Source: UBA5972 sp964588725 (GTDB taxonomy: Bacteria > Pseudomonadota > Alphaproteobacteria > Rhodobacterales > Rhodobacteraceae). From it: a stretch of DNA of 64,000 nt. This document shows, in pieces, positions 6,959-16,561 of the stretch. Each line of letters begins with the position of its first letter. Position 1 is the first letter of the stretch. Under the pieces are notes generated by a model that searched no databases, had not been told where the DNA came from, and saw nothing but the letters and a program-made list of their open reading frames with translations. The stretch is taken from the NCBI GenBank assembly GCA_964588725.1, contig CAZPQL010000003.1, positions 24,659 through 88,658 of the forward strand, in the 5' to 3' direction. The position numbers were made by a program, and so were the translations under genes.

Positions 6959-7995
6959 CGCATCCCCTTTAACCGCGAAACGGCCCACTTTGCGGCGTCT
7001 CTTACCGTTGGATCGGGATCGACGCACTGCGACACGGCAACAGTCAGAAAATTCGCATTCGCCGAATTGCCGATAGCGTAAAGCACATTGCGTACAAAAC
7101 GTGACCGCCCGATCCGTTTGATTGGAGATTTTGAAAACAACGCACGAAATGCCGAATCGTCCAGCCCGGCCAAAAATTCCAAATTCGGGGCAATCAGCTC
7201 CGGCCGCGCGTGATACCCAATTTCCTTTGCTTTGACTGCAAACTTATTCCACGGGCAGGCCGCCAGGCAATCGTCGCATCCATAAATCCGATTGCCCAAC
7301 AGCGGTCTTAGCGATTCATCTACCGGACCTTTGTGTTCAATGGTCAGATAGGAAATACAGCGCCGCGCATCCAGCATATATGGCTTTGGAAAGGCGTTTG
7401 TCGGGCAAACATCCAAACAGGCGCGGCAGTTGCCGCAATGATCGACTTCGGGGGTGTCAGCGGGCAAATCCAGAGTCGTGAAAATAGAGCCGATGAAAAA
7501 CCAACTGCCGATGTCGCGGCTGACCAGATTTGTATGCTTGCCTTGCCAGCCCAACCCCGCCGCCTGCGCCAGCGGCTTTTCCATAACCGGCGCCGTGTCG
7601 ACGAAGACTTTGATTTCACAGTCAGGCACTTGTTCGATTAGCCAGCGCCCCACCCGTTTCAGTCGTCTCTTGACCAGATCGTGATAGTCACGGTGTTGCG
7701 CGTAAACCGAAATCGCCCCGGCATCGCCTTTCGTATGTATATCCAAGGGGTCGATTTCGGGCGAATAGACCTCACTCAATATCAATATCGATTTCGCTTC
7801 CGGCCAAAGCGCTGCCGGATTTCCACGCCACGCCATGCGATCCGCCATCCAGCGCATATCGCCGTGATACCCTGCGTCAACGTATTTTGCCAATTGCGCG
7901 GGCGCGTCCGGAATGGCGTCGGGTTTGCATATTCCGGCAGTATTGAACCCCGATTCACGGGCGTAAGATTTGAGCGCCGTACGCAACTGTATCAA
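6955..7995 (-). CDS. queG: Epoxyqueuosine reductase QueG
   Basis: The cobalamin- and iron-sulfur-dependent enzyme that performs the last step of queuosine synthesis in tRNA. The 346-residue protein has two 4Fe-4S motifs (CGNCRACLDVCP and CDDCLAACPW) and the family segment GWQGKHTNLVS. The only plausible start is a TTG at 7995, which overlaps the TGA of the upstream glutathione transferase gene as TTGA, indicating translational coupling. The C-terminal HEAT-like part includes the VRDAAKWAVSRL helix. Confidence 0.93.
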   Translation of the reverse strand: MIQLRTALKSYARESGFNTAGICKPDAIPDAPAQLAKYVDAGYHGDMRWMADRMAWRGNPAALWPEAKSILILSEVYSPEIDPLDIHTKGDAGAISVYAQHRDYHDLVKRRLKRVGRWLIEQVPDCEIKVFVDTAPVMEKPLAQAAGLGWQGKHTNLVSRDIGSWFFIGSIFTTLDLPADTPEVDHCGNCRACLDVCPTNAFPKPYMLDARRCISYLTIEHKGPVDESLRPLLGNRIYGCDDCLAACPWNKFAVKAKEIGYHARPELIAPNLEFLAGLDDSAFRALFSKSPIKRIGRSRFVRNVLYAIGNSANANFLTVAVSQCVDPDPTVRDAAKWAVSRLKGMR

Positions 7996-8657
7996 AAATC
8001 AAGGTCCGCATAGTGATCGGGTTGCGGAAATCCCGCAATGTGATCGGCCAGCAGCGATCGAAATGCAGGACGCGACTTAATCTTGGCGTACCATTCTTTA
8101 ACGGCAAAATTGCGGTTCCAGTCCACGTCGCGAATATAATCCAGACAGGAAAAATGCGCCGCCGCCGAAAAATCTGCCAGCGACAGCGTGTCCCCGGCCA
8201 GCCAACGCCTCTGTTCCAAAAGCTCGCCCATATAATCGATATGAAACTTGATGTTGCGCGCTCCGTTCTTGACGTTCTTGCTGTCGGGATAGCCTTGCTG
8301 GGTAATTTTCTTATTGATCCGCTCGTATAGCAGATTGGCCGTGACTTCGGTATGAAACTTGTCGTCAAACCAAAAATTCAGCCGCCTTACCTCGGCCCTC
8401 TCGCCCGGCAAGGATGGCAGCAGAGGCGGCGTCGGGTGCACCTCTTCCAGATATTCACATATTGCCGAAGATTCCGAAAGCGCCAGCCGATCTGCCTTGA
8501 GAACCGGAACTTTGCCCGCAGGATTCATCACCAGGAAATCTTTGCGCCCGTCCCAGTAACGTTCCTCGACCAGCTCGACTTCAAGCTTTTTTTCGGCCAG
8601 CACCAATCTGACTTTGCGGCAAAATGGTGAAAGCGGAGAGTGAAATAAACGAAGCAT
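7992..8657 (-). CDS. Glutathione S-transferase family protein
   Basis: A 221-residue cytosolic GST-like protein. The ATG at 8657 starts directly with the thioredoxin-fold N-terminus: LFHSPLSPFCRKVRL carries the likely catalytic Ser/Cys. NPAGKVPVL and LSESSAICEYLEE form the glutathione-binding site, and an all-helical C-terminal domain follows. The longer frame adds 66 unlikely residues and overlaps mtgA. Related proteobacterial GSTs act in detoxification; the substrate is unknown. Its stop overlaps the queG TTG start. Confidence 0.88.
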   Translation of the reverse strand: MLRLFHSPLSPFCRKVRLVLAEKKLEVELVEERYWDGRKDFLVMNPAGKVPVLKADRLALSESSAICEYLEEVHPTPPLLPSLPGERAEVRRLNFWFDDKFHTEVTANLLYERINKKITQQGYPDSKNVKNGARNIKFHIDYMGELLEQRRWLAGDTLSLADFSAAAHFSCLDYIRDVDWNRNFAVKEWYAKIKSRPAFRSLLADHIAGFPQPDHYADLDF

Positions 8658-8718
8658 GCTTAGTGTGGCTCGATCCAATTTTGCACTGACATCTATGTGC
8701 CTGCGCAAGACGCTATTT

Positions 8719-9459
8719 TCAACTCTGAAAACAACTGTCGCGCCCGTCTGCCGCAATTGTGCGGGCGCCGGACATGATGGATTTGGTGCGTCGCCGTACA
8801 GCATCGCTTGGGCGTGACGCGGATCGTGTTTTGGGGCTGGGTAAAACGGCGGCAAGACGCGCCGACTGCAGCAGCGTCAGATTTGCCGGTTTTACCCCAA
8901 AATAATGCGGACCCGCCGCACCGACGCCAAACACGCCGGCATCCAGTTCCACAATATTGACGTACACTTCCAATATGCGCCGCTTGGTCCACATAATTTC
9001 AATCATTGCAGTTGTTTCCGCCTCCAGCAGTTTGCGGACCCAACTGCGACCGGGCCAGAGAAACACGTTTTTGGCCACTTGCTGGGTGATCGTTGACGCG
9101 CCGCGTAACTGCCCCTTGCGATTTGTAACGGCCTCACGGATCGCGCTCAGGTCAAAACCATAATGCAGGCAAAAATTGGCGTCTTCGGCGGCCACGACAG
9201 CGCGGGAAAAATCTGCGGAAATATCTTCAATCGCGACCCAATCGCGTTTGAGCGGGCCCAATCGAAACCGCTCACCCAACATATAAAAATTGGTGGGCGG
9301 ATTGATAAGCGCAAATAGCAGAATAAGCGCGGCCTGCGCCAACAGGAGCACGGCAATTCCGCGCAATAGCCACCTGAACGGATGCGCCTTGAAGCGCTGC
9401 CACGCGTTTGATTTTGCCTTGCTGCGCCTTTTTTTGGCTTTTGTCTTTTTCCTGGCCAC
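8719..9459 (-). CDS. mtgA: Monofunctional peptidoglycan glycosyltransferase MtgA
   Basis: A 246-residue inner-membrane glycosyltransferase (GT51) that polymerises lipid II glycan strands without a transpeptidase domain. It begins at a GTG (9459) with a very basic Lys/Arg N-terminus, then one membrane helix (about residues 31-52). GT51 motifs follow: AVVAAEDANF (catalytic Glu), GASTITQQVAKN and KRRILEVYVNIVELD. It lies 64 bases downstream of gltB on the same strand. Confidence 0.93.
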   Translation of the reverse strand: MARKKTKAKKRRSKAKSNAWQRFKAHPFRWLLRGIAVLLLAQAALILLFALINPPTNFYMLGERFRLGPLKRDWVAIEDISADFSRAVVAAEDANFCLHYGFDLSAIREAVTNRKGQLRGASTITQQVAKNVFLWPGRSWVRKLLEAETTAMIEIMWTKRRILEVYVNIVELDAGVFGVGAAGPHYFGVKPANLTLLQSARLAAVLPSPKTRSASRPSDAVRRRTKSIMSGARTIAADGRDSCFQS

Positions 9460-9523
9460 CTGTGAACCTGCCGATGTTTTGGCCGGTTCTACAGGATTTT
9501 ACCTGCAATCACAGGGGCAAAAT

Positions 9524-12500
9524 TCAGGCGCGTATCGCGTCAATGCCGTCGCTTTCAAGAGGCGCAACCAGTTTACCGATCATTTCTTTGGGGCATACTT
9601 GCTTGAAATGGCCTGCCTCGACATCCCAGCGTCTTAATATTTCCTGCGCTTTCATGCTGTGGGTTTCGGCCAGATGTTCCTCTATCAGCGCCCGCAATTC
9701 ACCGATCCAATGAACGTTGCCAACGGGTACGATCACCAAAGATTCGGTATTGATATGGTCTATGGCTTCATTATTGGGGTCGTAAAGATACGCCATGCCA
9801 CCCGTCATTCCGGCACCAAAATTGGCACCGATACTGCCAAGAACCACAGCCACCCCTCCGGTCATGTACTCGCAGCCGTTTGAACCGCAGCCCTCGACAA
9901 CAACTTTGGCACCCGAATTGCGTACCGCAAACCGCTCGCCTGCGCGCCCGTTTGCAAACAATTTTCCGTCCGTCGCGCCGTAAAGCACCGTGTTGCCGAT
10001 GATTGTATTGTCCGATGCTTTTATCGGTGACACCAAGGGTGGACGCAGGACAATCATACCGCCCGACAATCCTTTGCCAACGTAATCATTGGCGTCACCG
10101 GATACCTCCAGTTTCAGACCCTGCGTTGCGAACGCGCCAAGCGACTGGCCAGCCGACCCAGCCAGTTTTATCGTCAGGTGATCGGATTGAAGCGAATTTC
10201 GCATACCGAATCTTTCCACAATTTTTGACGATACCCGTGCGCCGATAGTGCGGTGCGTATTTTGCACAGCGTAGGACAGCTGCATTTTCTCGCCGTCCTT
10301 GAAAAATGGTTCGGCGTCTTTCACGATCTCAGAGTCCAGGGTTTCGGGCACCGTTTGGCGGGGCTTAGCGCGATCGTAGGTGATGGTCTGCCCTGCATCG
10401 ACAGTGATCAGCATGGGATTCAAGTCTAAGTCATCCAAATGCGCTGCACCGCGCGACACCTGCGCCAACAAATCTGAACGGCCTATAATATCCGCCAGTG
10501 ACCGCGCGCCGATACTGGCCAGTATTTCGCGGACTTCCTGTGCGTAAAACGTGATCAGGTTGACGACCTTGTCAGCCGTTCCGGTAAATTTGCGACGCAA
10601 TTCTTCATCTTGCACACACACGCCGACCGGGCAGGTGTTGCTTTGGCACTGTCTGACCATGATGCAGCCCATGGCGATCAGGGCGGCGGTGCCGATTCCG
10701 TATTCCTCGGCCCCCATCATCGCGGCAATGACGATATCCCGGCCTGTGCGCAGCCCGCCATCGGTGCGCAGGGTCACGCGGTCCCGCAGGTTGTTCATCG
10801 CCAACACCTGATGGGTTTCGGTCAACCCCATTTCCCACGGCAGGCCGGCATATTTGACGGATGTGGCTGGTGACGCGCCGGTACCACCGTTGTGCCCGGA
10901 AATTAGAATCACGTCGGCCTTGGCCTTGGCAACGCCCGCGGCGATTGTGCCGACACCGCTGGCGGCAACCAGTTTCACGGTTACTTTGGCGCGCGGGTTG
11001 ATCTGTTTCAGGTCATAAATCAGCTGCGCCAGATCTTCGATGGAATAGATATCGTGGTGCGGCGGCGGCGAAATAAGCGTCACGCCTTTGACTGAATGGC
11101 GCAAGCGCGCAATCAGCTCTGTGACCTTGATGCCGGGCAGTTGCCCACCTTCGCCGGGCTTGGCGCCCTGAGCGACCTTGATTTCCAATTCGTCGCAATT
11201 GTTCAGATACTCCGCCGTTACGCCGAATCTGCCCGAGGCCACCTGTTTGATCTTCGCCGACGGATTGTCGCCGTTGGGTTCGGGAACGAAATGCGCCGGA
11301 TCTTCGCCGCCTTCGCCGCTGTCAGATTTAGCACCAATCCGATTCATGGCGACATTCAGCGTTTTATGCGCTTCGGGGCTTAGCGCGCCCAAACTCATCC
11401 CCGGAGTAACAAACCGTTTGCGGATCGACGTGATGCTTTCCACTTCGTCCACCGAAATCGGTGCAAGACCAGGCTGTATATCCAAAAGATCACGCAAGTG
11501 AATTGGCGGGCTGGCCTTCATCGCGGCAGAATATTTTTTCCACAAATCAAAAGACCCGCGATCGCACGCAGTTTGCAGCAGATGCATCGAGCCCGCTGCC
11601 CAGGCATGGGTTTCACCGGAACGGCGTGATTTGTAAAACCCACCTACAGGCAGGACATCAGCGCCGCCGCGCCATCCCAGTGCATGAACCTTAAGCAGAT
11701 TTCGCTGAATGCCGGTTGTCCCGATGCCTGAAATCCGGCTTGGCATACCCGGAAAATATTCCTTGACCATCGAGCGGCTGAGCCCGACGGCCTCAAAGTT
11801 CAGACCGCCGCGATAAGAGGAAATAACCGAAATACCCATCTTTGCCATGATCTTGAGCAACCCGGCATCAATCGCTTCGCGGTAACGGCCAATGGCGTCG
11901 TCAAGCGGTCCTTCAACCAGCCCGCGCGCTACACGATCGGCAATTGAATCCTGCGCCAGATACGCGTTCACAGTCGAAGCGCCACAGCCCACGAGCACCG
12001 CAAAGTAATGCGGATCGACGCATTCCGCCGCGCGGACGTTTAACGAACAAAAGGTACGTAACCCTTTGTTCGTCAGCCATGAATGGACGGCGGACGTCGC
12101 TATGATCATCGGTAGTGCCGCGCGTTTCTCAGACTGATACTGATCCGTCAGAATCAAATGCTGCGCGCCGGACCTTACGGCGTCTTCCGCCTGTGCGCGG
12201 ATTTTTTCCAAAGCGTTCGACAATGGTGCGCCAGGCGCGTCGGCCTCAAATCCGCAGTCTATTTCCACCACGGTTTCACCAAATATCCGCACCATTTCGG
12301 CGAATTTTGCGTTGGAAACAAAAGGGCTGTCGACCACCAGAATTTCTGTCTGGTCGTTGCTTTCGTCCAGCACGTTGCGCAGATTGCCAAAGCGTGTTTT
12401 CAGACTCATGACATTTTTTTCACGCAGGCTGTCAATTGGCGGGTTCGTGACCTGAGAAAAATTCTGCCGGAAAAAATGGCTAAGCGGCCGGTACATTTCC

Positions 12501-14062
12501 GACAGGACCGCCGAAGGCGTGTCATCGCCCATCGATGCAATGGCTTCTTTTCCGTCTTCTGCCATAGGGTGAAGAATATTTTCCAGCTCCTCCAGACTGA
12601 AACCGGCGGCAATCTGGCGTTTGCGCAGTTCGCTGCCCGAAAATCCGACAGTTTCGCTGACATTCTTGGTCGCCTCGTCCAGATCGACGATCGATGTGAC
12701 CCAATCGCCAAACGGTCGCGCGGCGGCCAGCTTGTCCTTGAGTTCAGCGTCGTGGAAAAAGCGGCCCTCGGCCATGTCGACCGCCAGCATTTGCCCGGGA
12801 CCCAATGCACCCTTTTCTACAACGTTGCTTTCGTCCACAGGGACCATGCCCGCTTCGGATCCTGCCATCACCAATCCGTCGCCGGTTACGACGTAGCGCA
12901 CCGGGCGCAGACCGCTTCGGTCAAGACCGGCACAAACCCAGCGCCCGTCAGTCATTGCCAGCGCTGCGGGTCCGTCCCATGGCTCCATCACCGAATTGCA
13001 ATAGGCATACATATCTTTCCACGCCTGCGGAATTTCTACGGTCAGGTTGGCCCAGCTTTCAGGCACCAGCATTGTTTTGGTCATCGGCGCATTTCGCCCA
13101 CCGCGCACCATGACCTCGAACACCGCATCCAGCGCCGCAGAATCCGATGATCCGTGCATGACGATGGGTTTGATATCTTCGGCGTGTTCTCCAAATGAAT
13201 GCGAGGCCATCCTGATTTCGTGCGACTTCATCCAGTTCAGGTTGCCCTTGAGCGTGTTGATTTCGCCATTGTGCGCCAACATCCGGAACGGCTGCGCCAG
13301 CCACCACTGGGGAAAAGTATTCGTGGAATAGCGTTGATGATAAATTGCAAACGCGCTTTCAAAACGGGGGTCCAGCAGGTCTGGGTAAAAATCGGCAACC
13401 TGTTCTGCCAGCATCATGCCTTTGTAAATGATCGAGCGGCACGATAGTGAACACAGATAAAGATCGCTGATCTGCGCTGCCGACGCTGCCTTTTCGATGC
13501 GCCTGCGAATGATATAAAGTTCGCGTTCAAAAGTTGACTCGTCGACCCCTTTGGAATTTGAAATAAGAATCTGTTCGATCTCGGGGCGCGTTGCGTTGGC
13601 TTTATCGCCCAAACAGGTCACGTCGACCGGAACATGACGCCAGCCGTAAATGTAATACCCCATGCGCAGCACTTCGGATTCGATAATGGTGCGGCAGGTT
13701 TCTTGCGCTCCAAAATCTGTGCGCGGCAAAAACACCTGCCCTACCGCGATCAGAGTGTCACAATCAGGTTCGTGACCCGTGCGCAGGATCTGGTCGTGGA
13801 AAAACGCCAGTGGTATTTGCAGGTGAATGCCGGCACCGTCGCCGGTTTTGCCGTCCGCATCCACAGCGCCACGATGCCACACCGCCTTGAGCGCGTTGAT
13901 ACCGTTTTCCACAACTTGCCGCGATCGTTCGCCGTTGATTGCGACCACCAGACCAACACCACAAGACGCATGTTCGTCCTCGGAGCGGTACATGCCGCTC
14001 TTTTCCAGAACCGCCCGCTTGGCCCTTTCGTTGGTGGTCCAGTCTTGATCAAATTCGGTCAT
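9524..14062 (-). CDS. gltB: Glutamate synthase (NADPH) large subunit
   Basis: The 1512-residue alpha subunit of NADPH-GOGAT, which transfers the amide of glutamine to 2-oxoglutarate. Domains in order: class II glutamine amidotransferase with Cys34 (HASCGVG) expected to be the N-terminal nucleophile after propeptide removal; the central domain; the FMN-binding synthase domain with SGEGGEDP and GGTGASP; the 3Fe-4S cysteines near residue 1135 (CQSNTCPVGVC); and the C-terminal beta-helix with GSNGCEYMTGG. The ATG at 14062 has AAGGGG upstream. It lies 38 bases downstream of gltD, so the order is gltD-gltB. Confidence 0.97.
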   Translation of the reverse strand: MTEFDQDWTTNERAKRAVLEKSGMYRSEDEHASCGVGLVVAINGERSRQVVENGINALKAVWHRGAVDADGKTGDGAGIHLQIPLAFFHDQILRTGHEPDCDTLIAVGQVFLPRTDFGAQETCRTIIESEVLRMGYYIYGWRHVPVDVTCLGDKANATRPEIEQILISNSKGVDESTFERELYIIRRRIEKAASAAQISDLYLCSLSCRSIIYKGMMLAEQVADFYPDLLDPRFESAFAIYHQRYSTNTFPQWWLAQPFRMLAHNGEINTLKGNLNWMKSHEIRMASHSFGEHAEDIKPIVMHGSSDSAALDAVFEVMVRGGRNAPMTKTMLVPESWANLTVEIPQAWKDMYAYCNSVMEPWDGPAALAMTDGRWVCAGLDRSGLRPVRYVVTGDGLVMAGSEAGMVPVDESNVVEKGALGPGQMLAVDMAEGRFFHDAELKDKLAAARPFGDWVTSIVDLDEATKNVSETVGFSGSELRKRQIAAGFSLEELENILHPMAEDGKEAIASMGDDTPSAVLSEMYRPLSHFFRQNFSQVTNPPIDSLREKNVMSLKTRFGNLRNVLDESNDQTEILVVDSPFVSNAKFAEMVRIFGETVVEIDCGFEADAPGAPLSNALEKIRAQAEDAVRSGAQHLILTDQYQSEKRAALPMIIATSAVHSWLTNKGLRTFCSLNVRAAECVDPHYFAVLVGCGASTVNAYLAQDSIADRVARGLVEGPLDDAIGRYREAIDAGLLKIMAKMGISVISSYRGGLNFEAVGLSRSMVKEYFPGMPSRISGIGTTGIQRNLLKVHALGWRGGADVLPVGGFYKSRRSGETHAWAAGSMHLLQTACDRGSFDLWKKYSAAMKASPPIHLRDLLDIQPGLAPISVDEVESITSIRKRFVTPGMSLGALSPEAHKTLNVAMNRIGAKSDSGEGGEDPAHFVPEPNGDNPSAKIKQVASGRFGVTAEYLNNCDELEIKVAQGAKPGEGGQLPGIKVTELIARLRHSVKGVTLISPPPHHDIYSIEDLAQLIYDLKQINPRAKVTVKLVAASGVGTIAAGVAKAKADVILISGHNGGTGASPATSVKYAGLPWEMGLTETHQVLAMNNLRDRVTLRTDGGLRTGRDIVIAAMMGAEEYGIGTAALIAMGCIMVRQCQSNTCPVGVCVQDEELRRKFTGTADKVVNLITFYAQEVREILASIGARSLADIIGRSDLLAQVSRGAAHLDDLDLNPMLITVDAGQTITYDRAKPRQTVPETLDSEIVKDAEPFFKDGEKMQLSYAVQNTHRTIGARVSSKIVERFGMRNSLQSDHLTIKLAGSAGQSLGAFATQGLKLEVSGDANDYVGKGLSGGMIVLRPPLVSPIKASDNTIIGNTVLYGATDGKLFANGRAGERFAVRNSGAKVVVEGCGSNGCEYMTGGVAVVLGSIGANFGAGMTGGMAYLYDPNNEAIDHINTESLVIVPVGNVHWIGELRALIEEHLAETHSMKAQEILRRWDVEAGHFKQVCPKEMIGKLVAPLESDGIDAIRA

Positions 14063-14100
14063 AGTCGTCTGCCCCTTCGCCGCATCAACGGGTGGTTTTA

Positions 14101-15537
14101 TTATTCTGCTGCAACTGCACGGTTGGTATCAAAATCATCCACGATACGCGCCGCAGCGCCGCGCCCGTCGGCAATAGCCCATACAACCAGAGATGCGCCG
14201 CGCACGATGTCACCCACTGCATAAACGCCGTCCAGATTGGTGCGGTGTGAAACAAAATCTGCTTTGACGGTTCCCCAGTCCGTCACGCCCAAGTCTGGTT
14301 GCCCCCAATCGGTAACCAAATCTTCCGCCGAAAATCCCAGCGCCTTAATCACCAGATCAGCCGGTTCGATGTAATTGGCGCCTTCAATTTTCTCGGGGCT
14401 GCGCCGCCCGGTCACGTCGGGTGCACCCAGCCGCATTTTGGCAACGTTCACACCGGTGACCTGACCGTCTCCGGTAAATCCGGCAGGCGCTGCCAGCCAT
14501 ACAAATTCAACGCCTTCTTCGATAGCGTTTTCGGTTTCGCGTACCGAGCCCGGCATATTATCGCGGTCGCGGCGATACAGGCATTTGACAGATTTGGCAC
14601 CCTGACGCACGGCTGTGCGCACGCAATCCATGGCGGTATCACCACCACCAACCACGACAACATTCTTACCTTCAGCCCAAAGCGTGCCATTTTCAATTTC
14701 GTCAACTTTGTCGCCAAATCCCAGCCGGTTGGACGCTGTCAGGTAGTCAATAGCCTCGACGATACCACCAAGCCCTACGCCCGGACCACCCAGCACGCGG
14801 GGCTGGTATACGCCTGTAGCGATCACGACCGCATCGTGGTTGGCACGGACGTCTTCAAACGACTTATCGACGCCGATATTGCAGTTCAGTTCAAACTTTA
14901 CGCCGCCGTCGGCCAGCAATTTGTTGCGGCGCAGCACAATTTCCTTTTCCAACTTGAACCCGGGAATACCATACATCAAAAGACCACCGGCCCGGTCGTG
15001 TCGATCGTAGACCGTGACCTGAATTCCGGCGCGACGCAATTCATCCGCTGCCGCCAGTCCACCTGGACCTGCGCCTACAATGCCGACGCTTTCCGACCGT
15101 TCCACATAAGGTTTATTCGGCTTGACCCAGCCGTTTTCAAAGGCTTCGTCGGTGATGTATTTTTCAACAGCCCCGATGGTGACGGTCCCGTGACCCGATT
15201 GTTCGATCACGCAGTTGCCTTCGCACAAGCGGTCTTGAGGACAAATTCGACCGCAGATTTCGGGAAAGTTATTGGTCGCCTGCGAAATCGCATACGCTTC
15301 GCGTAGCCGACCCGTCGCCGTCATTTGCAGCCAATCGGGAATATTGTTGTGCAATGGGCAATGGGCCTGACAAAAGGGCACACCACATTGCGAACACCGC
15401 GATGCCTGTTCCGTGGCCTTAGTCTCGGCATAGGCGGCATAAATCTCGTGATAGTCGCTATTGCGTGCTTTGGCGGTACGCTTTTCCGGCATTGCTCTGT
15501 CGACAGAAACAAATTTCAGCATTTTTTGCTCTGCCAT
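14101..15537 (-). CDS. gltD: Glutamate synthase (NADPH) small subunit
   Basis: The 478-residue beta subunit supplying electrons from NADPH to GltB through FAD and 4Fe-4S clusters. N-terminal cysteines (Cys48, 51, 56 and 60) and a second set (CGRICPQDRLCEGNC) form the two clusters. The FAD GxGxxG (GIVGAGPGGLAAA) lies near residue 150 and the NADPH-binding GGGDTAMDC near residue 297. It is the first gene of a gltD-gltB operon, and an AAAGGG ribosome site precedes the ATG. Family and neighbour agree fully. Confidence 0.96.
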   Translation of the reverse strand: MAEQKMLKFVSVDRAMPEKRTAKARNSDYHEIYAAYAETKATEQASRCSQCGVPFCQAHCPLHNNIPDWLQMTATGRLREAYAISQATNNFPEICGRICPQDRLCEGNCVIEQSGHGTVTIGAVEKYITDEAFENGWVKPNKPYVERSESVGIVGAGPGGLAAADELRRAGIQVTVYDRHDRAGGLLMYGIPGFKLEKEIVLRRNKLLADGGVKFELNCNIGVDKSFEDVRANHDAVVIATGVYQPRVLGGPGVGLGGIVEAIDYLTASNRLGFGDKVDEIENGTLWAEGKNVVVVGGGDTAMDCVRTAVRQGAKSVKCLYRRDRDNMPGSVRETENAIEEGVEFVWLAAPAGFTGDGQVTGVNVAKMRLGAPDVTGRRSPEKIEGANYIEPADLVIKALGFSAEDLVTDWGQPDLGVTDWGTVKADFVSHRTNLDGVYAVGDIVRGASLVVWAIADGRGAAARIVDDFDTNRAVAAE

Positions 15538-15757
15538 TGATTCCGAACCCTTTCCACGTGGACGAAACTGTCTTTTATCGGGTTACATCGTATAAATAAA
15601 GTCATATATATTGACCTATAAGGCAAAAATGCGGATTGCCGTCACTATATTGGTCGTTATTTTGCTGAAATTAGGTAATATACCCTGTCCTATTATTTGA
15701 TTTCCCGGCAAAATTTCCTGTTTCATCCGCCGCCGCCGATCACTACTATCGGCGTAT
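15538..15757. other. AT-rich divergent intergenic region (gltDB / uppP)
   Basis: This 220-base gap holds no gene. Its middle (about 15590-15715) is much richer in A and T than its flanks and is the likely site of the gltD and uppP promoters. I cannot fix -35/-10 boxes with confidence. Two small symmetrical elements are visible: GTCA-N7-TGAC at 15601-15615 and the palindrome TCCACGTGGA at 15553-15562, close to the gltD ribosome site. Confidence 0.5.
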
Positions 15758-16561
15758 ATGAGTCTATTTCATCTGTTTATTTTAGCTATGATTCAGGGAC
15801 TTACCGAGTTCCTGCCGGTTTCTTCATCTGCCCACCTTATCCTGTTGCCGGCCTTGACCGGTTTGGACGATCAGGGTCAGGTTATCGACGTCGCGGTCCA
15901 TATCGGCACGCTTGCAGCGGTCATGTTGTACTTTCGCGCCGACGTCGCAAGCGGCATAAAGGGCCTTGGCGATATAGCCAGAGGTCGGTTTGAAACCGCC
16001 GGCGCAAGGCTTGCGCTTCTGCTGATCGTCGCCACTTTACCGGTGGTCGTATTCGGCCTGATACTTAAACTAACGGGATTTGACGAAAGCCTGCGGTCTG
16101 TTGCAGTGATTGGCTGGGCGATGCTTATTTTTGGTCTTGTGCTTTATTGGGTGGACCAAAAGGGCGCGACCGGCAAGACAGCAACCGACTGGTCACTGCG
16201 CGACGCCATCATTATGGGCGTCTGGCAGGCTGTTGCACTAATTCCTGGTACGTCGCGCTCGGGCATCACTATTTCTGCGGCACGCGCGCTTGGCTACAAC
16301 CGCACCGACGGTGCGCGACTTTCCATGTTGATGTCGATTCCGACGATTATCGCCTCGGGTGTTCTGACCGGCGCTGGTATCGTCGCAACAACTGACACCA
16401 AAGCCGCCACCGACGGTGCGATCGCCGCCGCGTTTTCGTTCGTAGCGGCGCTGATTGCACTCAGCCTGATGATGCGGCTTTTGAAAAGCGTCAGCTTTAC
16501 GCCCTATGTCATCTACAGGGTCATTTTGGGTGCGGCGCTACTGGTGATTGCCTATTCCTGA
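15758..16561 (+). CDS. uppP: Undecaprenyl-diphosphate phosphatase UppP (BacA)
   Basis: A 267-residue integral membrane phosphatase that recycles undecaprenyl pyrophosphate for peptidoglycan and polysaccharide synthesis and gives bacitracin tolerance. It shows the two BacA signatures: QGLTEFLPVSSSAHL (with the essential Glu17) and PGTSRSGITI near residue 163. About eight hydrophobic segments are present. The ATG at 15758 has only a weak ribosome site. Its 3' end overlaps the convergent SDR gene by 10 bases. Confidence 0.96.
   Translation: MSLFHLFILAMIQGLTEFLPVSSSAHLILLPALTGLDDQGQVIDVAVHIGTLAAVMLYFRADVASGIKGLGDIARGRFETAGARLALLLIVATLPVVVFGLILKLTGFDESLRSVAVIGWAMLIFGLVLYWVDQKGATGKTATDWSLRDAIIMGVWQAVALIPGTSRSGITISAARALGYNRTDGARLSMLMSIPTIIASGVLTGAGIVATTDTKAATDGAIAAAFSFVAALIALSLMMRLLKSVSFTPYVIYRVILGAALLVIAYS

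Noticed and set aside
15553..15562. CCACGTGG palindrome upstream of gltD as a parS site
   Set aside because: The flanks (TTT on the left, ACGAAAC shifted on the right) do not match the parS consensus; only the central CACGTG is shared.
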